Shown here: positions 58,465-64,000 of the stretch, piece by piece | Layout: every line of letters begins with the position of its first letter | Numbering within the stretch: the first letter of the stretch is position 1 | DNA from: Deinobacterium chartae | GTDB lineage: Bacteria > Deinococcota > Deinococci > Deinococcales > Deinococcaceae | Assembly (NCBI RefSeq): GCF_014202645.1 | Contig: NZ_JACHHG010000010.1 | Location: forward strand, 80,931 to 144,930 | Direction of reading: 5' to 3' | Length of the DNA stretch: 64,000 nucleotides | Made by a program: the position numbers and the translations under genes | Notes under the pieces: generated by a model | What the model was told of the DNA's origin: nothing | Database searches by the model: none | What the model saw: the letters and a program-made list of their open reading frames with translations, nothing else

Positions 58465-60324
58465 TCAGTCGCTCGCCAGCGAAGCGCCCTGCCCCGCATA
58501 CTGCAGCTGGTACAGCTTCGAGTAGTAGCCGCCGCGCGCGAGCAGCTCGAGGTGCGAGCCCTGCTCGACCACCCGGCCCTTGCGCATCACCACGATGCGG
58601 TCACAGTGCTCGATGGTGGACAGGCGGTGCGCGATGATGATCGAGGTGCGGCCCGCCATCACCTTGGTCAGCGCCTCCTGGATCTGCAGCTCGGTCTCGG
58701 TGTCCACCGAGGCGGTCGCCTCGTCGAGGACCAGCAGGATGTCCGGGTTCTGGATCAGGGCGCGGGCAAAGGCCAGCAGCTGCTTCTGCCCGGTAGAGAG
58801 CGTGGCCCCGCGCTCGCGCACCTCGCTTTTGTAGCCGTCGGGCAGGCTCATGATGAAGTCGTGCACGCCCACGTACTTACAGGCCTGCACGATGCGCTCG
58901 AGCGGGATACTCTCGTCTCCCAGCCGCAGGTTGCTCTCGATGGTCCCGGCGAACAGGAACACGTCTTGCAGCACCACACCGATGTGCTTGCGCAGATCGT
59001 GCTGCGCGTACGCCCGCACGTCGTGCCCGTCCACCTTCACCGCGCCGCGCTGCACATCGTAAAAGCGCGACACCAGCGAGATGATCGAGGTCTTGCCCGC
59101 GCCGGTAGCCCCCACCAGCGCCACGCTCTCGCCGGGTCGGATGTGCAAGTCGATGCCGCGCAGGGTCCAGCGCTCGTCCGAGTCCGGTGTAGTGGCAGTC
59201 ACCGAGGTGTCATAGGCGAACCAGACGCCCTCGAGGTCCACCTGTCCCCGGAAGCCCTCGAGCTTGTGGGGACGCTCGGGGTCCTTGATCTCCTCTTCGG
59301 TGTCGAGCACGCCGAAGATGCGCTCGCTCGAGGCCATGGCGGCCTGCAGGTTGTTGAGCACGTCGGCCAGGTCCTGGATCGGCTGGAACAATTGGGTGAC
59401 CCAGCCGATGAAGGCCACCAGCGTCCCCAGGGTGACACCTGCCCCCACCAGGATCTGGTTACCCGCGTAGTACAGCACCGCGCCCACCGCGACCTGCGCG
59501 AGCAGCTGCACGGTCGGCATGAACAGGCTGAACCACTTCACCGAATCGATCAAGGAGCGCAAGAAGGCGCGGTTGGCCAGGTCGAACTTGACCTGGTTGC
59601 GGCCCTCGCGGTTGAACAGCTGCACGGTCAGCATCCCGGTGATGTTCTCGTTGAGCTGGGTATTGACGATCGCCTGACGGATGCGGGTGTTGCGGTACGC
59701 GTCGCGCAGGTGCCGGCGGAAAAAGGCGGTCACCCAGAACAGCACCGGGAGCACCGTGAACGAGATCAGCGCCAGCCGCCAGTCCAGCGAGATCATGATG
59801 ATCATGTACGCCAGGATCAGGAAGGTCGAGGTCACCAGCGCGGCCAGGCCGTTGGTGATGAACATGTTGATCGCGTCCACGTCCGAGGTGACGCGGGTGA
59901 TCAGACGGCCCACCGGGTTCTTGTCGTAGTAGCCCAGGTGCAGCCGCTGCAGCTTCGAGAAGAGGTCGCTGCGGATGTCGTAGAGCACGTGCTGTCCGAT
60001 CCAGCTCAGCGCGTAGGTAAAGCCGTAGCGCAGCCCGAACTCGAACAGCTTCAGCCCCAGGTAGGCGGCGGCCAGCAGCAGCAGCGCATTGAACAGCGCC
60101 TCGGGGGTGTTGTTCAATGCCTCACAGCGCACCCCGGGCGTCTGCACCAGGTAGCAGTCGATCGCGTGCCGCTGCAGCAGTCCGAACAGCGGCTGCAGCA
60201 CCGCGAGCAGCAGGGCAGCGACCAGCACCAGCACGGTGATGGCCTGATAAGGCTTGAGGTAGCGCAGCACCCTCCGCGCGAGCTTGGCGTCGAAATCCTT
60301 GCTAAAGGCGTCGTCTTGCTGCAT
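58465..60324 (-). CDS. ABC exporter half-transporter, catalytically complete subunit
   Basis: 619 residues from ATG 60324, whose A overlaps the preceding TGA. Six-helix ABC exporter domain (about 20-330, with an extra loop [14 protein letters not shown] between helices 1 and 2) then the nucleotide-binding domain: P-loop [10 protein letters not shown], altered signature [15 protein letters not shown], and Walker [13 protein letters not shown] with the catalytic Glu, H-loop IAHRLST. The deviating signature pairs with the weak site of the partner encoded upstream, the usual design of heterodimers such as TmrAB and TM287/288. Substrate probably lipids or drugs. Confidence 0.93.
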   Translation of the reverse strand: MQQDDAFSKDFDAKLARRVLRYLKPYQAITVLVLVAALLLAVLQPLFGLLQRHAIDCYLVQTPGVRCEALNNTPEALFNALLLLAAAYLGLKLFEFGLRYGFTYALSWIGQHVLYDIRSDLFSKLQRLHLGYYDKNPVGRLITRVTSDVDAINMFITNGLAALVTSTFLILAYMIIMISLDWRLALISFTVLPVLFWVTAFFRRHLRDAYRNTRIRQAIVNTQLNENITGMLTVQLFNREGRNQVKFDLANRAFLRSLIDSVKWFSLFMPTVQLLAQVAVGAVLYYAGNQILVGAGVTLGTLVAFIGWVTQLFQPIQDLADVLNNLQAAMASSERIFGVLDTEEEIKDPERPHKLEGFRGQVDLEGVWFAYDTSVTATTPDSDERWTLRGIDLHIRPGESVALVGATGAGKTSIISLVSRFYDVQRGAVKVDGHDVRAYAQHDLRKHIGVVLQDVFLFAGTIESNLRLGDESIPLERIVQACKYVGVHDFIMSLPDGYKSEVRERGATLSTGQKQLLAFARALIQNPDILLVLDEATASVDTETELQIQEALTKVMAGRTSIIIAHRLSTIEHCDRIVVMRKGRVVEQGSHLELLARGGYYSKLYQLQYAGQGASLASD

Positions 60325-62219
60325 CACTTGACCTCCACCTCTCCCTCCGGCGAGGCCTGCACGCTGTCCGAGTCCACCTCGAGGTCACCGGCCAGTTTCT
60401 GCTTGCGGTCGAGTTCCGCGTAGCGCCCGCCCAGAGCCAGCAGCTCCTGGTGCGTGCCCTGTTCCACGATCCGGCCGTCCTCGAGGACCACGATGAAATC
60501 GGCGTGGCGCAGCGTGGAGACGCGGTGTCCGATGAGGAGCGTGGTCCGCCCCTGCAAGACCTCCTTGAGGCCGCGCAGGATGCGCGACTCGGTCTCGGTG
60601 TCCACCGCCGAGGTGGCGTCGTCGAGGATCAGGATTTCCGGTTCGCGCACGATGGCGCGGGCCAGCGCGGTGCGCTGGCGCTGACCGCCCGAGAGGGTCA
60701 CGCCGCGCTCGCCGAGTTCGGTGTCGTAGCCGTTGGGAAAGTCCTCAACGTCGTGTGCGAGGCCCGCGATGCGCGCGGCCCGTTTGATCCGCTCCATGTC
60801 CAGCGGCGGCTCGCTCTCGGGCGGAGCCGGACTTTTCAGCACCGATACGCCGGTGGGCACGGGCGTGTAGTTGCGGGTGTCCAGACCGAAGGCGATGTTG
60901 CGCGCGATCGAGTCCGAGAACAAGAAAGGCTCCTGCGGCACCATGGCGATGTTCTCGCGCAGTACCTGTAGCGGGATCTCGCGGGTGTCGTACCCGCCCA
61001 CCCGCACCGAGCCCTCGGTCGGGTCGATCATACGCGCCACCAGTTGCGCGATGGTGGTCTTGCCGCTGCCGGTCGGGCCGGTGATACCGACCGTCTGCCC
61101 GCGCTGGATGCGCAGGTTGATGTCCTGCAGCACCGTCGCCTTGTCGTAGCGCACCGTGACGTCGCGCAGCTCGATGTCTCCCGTGATCCGGCGAATACCG
61201 GGATCCGTGCGACCTCCGTCGGCGATCTGCGGGCGGGCCTTGAGCACCTCGAGCAGGCGGCCCCACGAGGACATACCGCGCTGCGAGATGTTGACCAGCA
61301 TGCCAATGGAGAGCATCGGCCAAGTGAGCCGCTCGAGGGTCAGCACGAACTGGGTGAACTCGCCGATGGTGATCGCGCTGCCCGGCACCAGCCCCAAGAT
61401 CATGCGCCCGCCGACCACCAGCACCAGCACGTAGGCGATGCCCATCAACAGGCTCATAAAGGCGGCCAGCGGACCGTCCACCCGGGTCAGGTTCAGGTTG
61501 CGGCGGATCAGCTCGTCGTTCATGCTCTGGTACTCGCGGATCTCGCGGTCCTCGATGGCATAACCCTTGACCACCCGCACGCCCGAGAAGTTCTCCTGCG
61601 CCTTGGCCGAGATCGCCGACATCTGCTCCTGGGACAGCACGTACCGCTTGGCGATCAATCGGGTCAGGTAGGTCAAGACGCCCACGATGATCGGGATCAG
61701 GACCATCACCAGCAGGGTGAGCTGCCAGGAGATGCTGAAGAACCAGTAGAAGGACACCACGAAGATCGAGATGATCATCCCGATCTGCCACAGTCCGAAA
61801 CCGATCATCTCGCGCACCGCGGTGAGGTCGCCGGTCAGGCGGTTCATCAGGTCGCCGGTGCGGGCCCGGTCGTAGTAGTACTTGTCCAAGGTGGTGAGGT
61901 TCGCGAAGATATCACGGCGGATCTCGTAATCGGTCTGACGGCTGGCCACCACGATCTGACGGCGCACGATCAGCATCATGCCGCCCGAGAGTGCGGCTGC
62001 CCCCACCAGCCCCAGCGCGTACCACAAGAGTTCGCCCCCGCGGACAGCGGGGGTCGCGGGATCACCATCGAGCGAGAACTTCAGGGCGTCTAAGGCCTTG
62101 CCGATCACCAGGGGGCCTAAGGTCACCGCGATGTTGGCGATCACCACCGCCAGCATGCCCACCACGTATTGCCTCGAGTGATTGCGCAAATACGGCCACA
62201 GTTCCTTCAATCGATCCAC
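60324..62219 (-). CDS. ABC exporter half-transporter, degenerate-site subunit
   Basis: 631 residues from GTG 62219 (GAGG 6 nt upstream; TTG 62225 is an alternative). Six-helix domain, then P-loop [16 protein letters not shown]-loop [10 protein letters not shown], canonical signature [15 protein letters not shown] and Walker [12 protein letters not shown], in which Asp replaces the catalytic Glu. An insertion of about 30 residues ([23 protein letters not shown]) lies between Q-loop and signature. Together with 58465-60324 it forms one active and one degenerate ATP site. Confidence 0.93.
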   Translation of the reverse strand: MDRLKELWPYLRNHSRQYVVGMLAVVIANIAVTLGPLVIGKALDALKFSLDGDPATPAVRGGELLWYALGLVGAAALSGGMMLIVRRQIVVASRQTDYEIRRDIFANLTTLDKYYYDRARTGDLMNRLTGDLTAVREMIGFGLWQIGMIISIFVVSFYWFFSISWQLTLLVMVLIPIIVGVLTYLTRLIAKRYVLSQEQMSAISAKAQENFSGVRVVKGYAIEDREIREYQSMNDELIRRNLNLTRVDGPLAAFMSLLMGIAYVLVLVVGGRMILGLVPGSAITIGEFTQFVLTLERLTWPMLSIGMLVNISQRGMSSWGRLLEVLKARPQIADGGRTDPGIRRITGDIELRDVTVRYDKATVLQDINLRIQRGQTVGITGPTGSGKTTIAQLVARMIDPTEGSVRVGGYDTREIPLQVLRENIAMVPQEPFLFSDSIARNIAFGLDTRNYTPVPTGVSVLKSPAPPESEPPLDMERIKRAARIAGLAHDVEDFPNGYDTELGERGVTLSGGQRQRTALARAIVREPEILILDDATSAVDTETESRILRGLKEVLQGRTTLLIGHRVSTLRHADFIVVLEDGRIVEQGTHQELLALGGRYAELDRKQKLAGDLEVDSDSVQASPEGEVEVK

Positions 62220-62478
62220 TCTCAACCTCGTCGCGTCCCCCTGGCCGGGCCAAGGAGCGGGTAATAGGGAAACATCGAGCCGTTGCTCGGCAGTAGCTCA
62301 GTCTAGGACTGCACCAAGAGCGTCACCATGCGCCGAATGACATAGTCGTGACCTGCTGCGGGACTGAAGAAGGTCTTAAGCCCCGGGGAGCAGATGCCCA
62401 GGAAGCGACGGGTTAGGGTGTGTCCTACAGGGAGCTCCCGCTCTGCCATACACCACCCGGGAACCCCTGCGGAGGACT

Positions 62479-63408
62479 ATGCGTGTAGGCATCGTGGGAA
62501 CCGGATTCGTAGGTGCGGCGGCGGCTTATGCCATGACCCTGCGCGGCAGTGCCGCCGAGCTGGTCTTGACCGACGTGAACGCCGACAAGGCCCGCGCGGA
62601 GGCCCGCGACATCCAAGACGCCACGCCTTTCAGCCACCCGCTGCGGGTCTCGGCCGGAGACTACGCCAGCTTAGACGGCTGCCGGGTGGTGGTCTTGACC
62701 GCCGGGGTCAACCAGAAGCCGGGCGAGACCCGGCTGCAGCTGCTCGAACGCAACGCCCGCATCTTCGAGGAAGTTGTCCCCCAGGTGGTGCAGGCGGCTC
62801 CCGAGGCGGTGCTGCTGGTCGCCACCAACCCGGTGGACGTGCTGACCACCCTGGTCGAACGGATCGCCCGACTGCCCGAGGGCCGGGTGATCGGATCGGG
62901 CACGGCCCTGGACACCGCGCGCATGCGCGCCCTGATCGCCGAGAAGGTGGGCGTGGACCCCGGACACGTGCACGGCTACGTGCTCGGCGAGCACGGGGAC
63001 TCCGAGGTGCTGGCGTGGCGCAGCGTCGACATCGCCGGCCTCGAGGTCGCGCGGTTCTGTGAGATGCGCGGCCTGAGCTGGGGCGAGGTCGAGCGCGCCG
63101 AGATCGATACCCGGGTGCGGCGCGCGGCCTACGAGATCATCGCCGGCAAGGGCGCCACCTACTACGGCATCGGGACCGCGCTGGCCCGCATCACCGAGAG
63201 CATCGTGCGCGACCAGCGGGCGGTCCTGACCGTCTCCTCGAGCCTGCGGCCGGGCGGGACGCGCGGCGAGGTGGCGTACTCGCTGCCACGGCTGGTGGGC
63301 GGGGCCGGCATCCTGGCCACGCTGGAAACCCCGCTGGACCCGCGCGAGCAGCAGGCCCTGGCCGCGTCCGAAGCGGTGATCGCCGAGGCCGCAGCGGGGT
63401 TGAAATGA
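62479..63408 (+). CDS. ldh: L-lactate dehydrogenase
   Basis: 309 residues; TGCGGAGG before ATG 62479. NAD site [34 protein letters not shown] (substrate loop with Gln, which selects lactate over malate), [19 protein letters not shown] with substrate Arg region and [11 protein letters not shown] with the catalytic His. Shorter than most LDHs (310-320) but complete. The 260-nt upstream gap to the ABC genes shows no clear promoter. Confidence 0.95.
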   Translation: MRVGIVGTGFVGAAAAYAMTLRGSAAELVLTDVNADKARAEARDIQDATPFSHPLRVSAGDYASLDGCRVVVLTAGVNQKPGETRLQLLERNARIFEEVVPQVVQAAPEAVLLVATNPVDVLTTLVERIARLPEGRVIGSGTALDTARMRALIAEKVGVDPGHVHGYVLGEHGDSEVLAWRSVDIAGLEVARFCEMRGLSWGEVERAEIDTRVRRAAYEIIAGKGATYYGIGTALARITESIVRDQRAVLTVSSSLRPGGTRGEVAYSLPRLVGGAGILATLETPLDPREQQALAASEAVIAEAAAGLK

Positions 63409-63448
63409 ACCCGGCCCTACCCGTCCGAATGCCGCGCCTCGCGGATGG

Positions 63449-63477
63449 TTGACAGCCCCTGGGGGGTGTGTTACTAT
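63449..63477 (+). promoter_or_regulatory. Promoter of the tRNA-tuf operon
   Basis: TTGACA (63449-63454), 17-nt spacer, TACTAT (63472-63477): strong, as expected for stable RNA. Confidence 0.85.
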
Positions 63478-63526
63478 CCTTCTCCGGAAAGCGGCAACGC
63501 CCGCTGACCCCCAGGAGCAAACGGGC

Positions 63527-63602
<76 letters not shown>

Positions 63603-63625
63603 ATTTGAAGGTCCGGGAACAGTCC

Positions 63626-63711
<86 letters not shown>

Positions 63712-63772
63712 CCAAATCTGGTATAACCAGAGGCGGAAGTCCGGGACCGAGGATTGAATGGGGTCCAACCAC

Positions 63773-63847
<75 letters not shown>

Positions 63848-63894
63848 ACACGCGAAAGGTTTCAGGCCCGCATATAGCGGGCCTTGAGCCTTGA

Positions 63895-64000
<106 letters not shown>

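Noticed and set aside
57553..60423. 956-codon plus-strand frame opposite tetR and the ABC exporter
   Set aside because: Antisense shadow; composition dominated by His, Gln, Val, Arg and no ribosome-binding site or motif.
62303..62449. 48-codon minus-strand frame (starting MAERELPVGHTLTRRF) upstream of the ABC exporter genes
   Set aside because: No ribosome-binding site or clear -10 box, no recognised homology, and it covers the probable ldh control region; chance frames of this size are common at high G+C.

Overview
The window is about 64 kb of high-G+C chromosome from a member of the Deinococcota, most likely Deinococcus or a close relative such as Deinobacterium. The evidence is the adjacent NurA-HerA gene pair, many genes whose -10 box (TANNNT) lies only 5-8 nt before the start codon (leaderless transcription), an organic hydroperoxide reductase, LptA/LptC-like genes in a diderm cell type, CHAD and DUF697 proteins, and a tRNA-Thr/tRNA-Tyr/tRNA-Thr/tuf operon. 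The hexamer CTCGAG is strikingly over-used. Genes are dense on both strands, with many perfect hairpins between convergent genes. There is no prophage, CRISPR array or intact insertion sequence. One IS4-type transposase is badly decayed and one membrane-protein gene is frameshifted.

Layout: 3-197 tail of an unknown gene. 273-1649 PBP4-type carboxypeptidase. 1822-5563 nurA-herA plus an unrecognised third gene. 5642-6061 ohr. 6229-8015 kynB-kynU (tryptophan degradation). 8082-9848 small proteins, the transposase remnant and phhB. 9952-11133 LpxB-like glycosyltransferase. 11155-12269 ykkC/guanidine-I type riboswitch and an EamA transporter. 12321-14258 gyrB. 14547-19684 membrane protein, CHAD, cysS, DUF697 and a CPA2 antiporter, followed by an extreme G/C-tract hairpin. 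19915-20793 AAC(3)-like acetyltransferase. 21013-22353 glnA. 22670-28035 complete branched-chain amino-acid ABC operon. 28199-28480 candidate structured RNA. 28586-32210 peptide ABC transporter without its ATPases.

32351-35042 three LptA/LptC-like envelope genes. 35316-37511 tatD and a secreted alpha/beta hydrolase. 37782-39922 nagA plus a SIS-type aminosugar deaminase. 39984-43693 aminotransferase, broken membrane gene, secreted protein and M20 amidohydrolase. 43765-46449 ybaB, recR, three consecutive Roadblock/LC7 genes and a protein with Gln and Pro recurring every ten residues. 46534-49242 NUDIX-winged-helix regulator and glycogen-debranching-type glucosidase. 49409-49963 infC, apparently with an AUA start. 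50030-51608 nadR-pnuC. 51675-53483 RNA methyltransferase and rpmI-rplT. 53807-56136 lipoproteins, TrkA-type protein and small exported proteins. 56256-58302 TetR regulator with an archaeal-type 2-phosphoglycerate kinase carrying three ATP-cone domains. 58465-62219 heterodimeric ABC exporter. 62479-63408 ldh. 63527-64000 three tRNAs and the start of tuf.

Functional groups that work together are end-processing/repair (NurA-HerA, RecR-YbaB, GyrB), amino-acid uptake and degradation (liv, peptide transporter, Kyn enzymes, PhhB, glutamine synthetase), NAD salvage (PnuC-NadR), aminosugar recycling (NagA plus deaminase, PBP4) and outer-envelope biogenesis. The most novel-looking items are the Roadblock/decapeptide-repeat operon, the third gene of the NurA-HerA operon, the three-ATP-cone kinase operon and the structured RNA at 28.2-28.5 kb. 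All database-level statements are from memory of families; no search was run.
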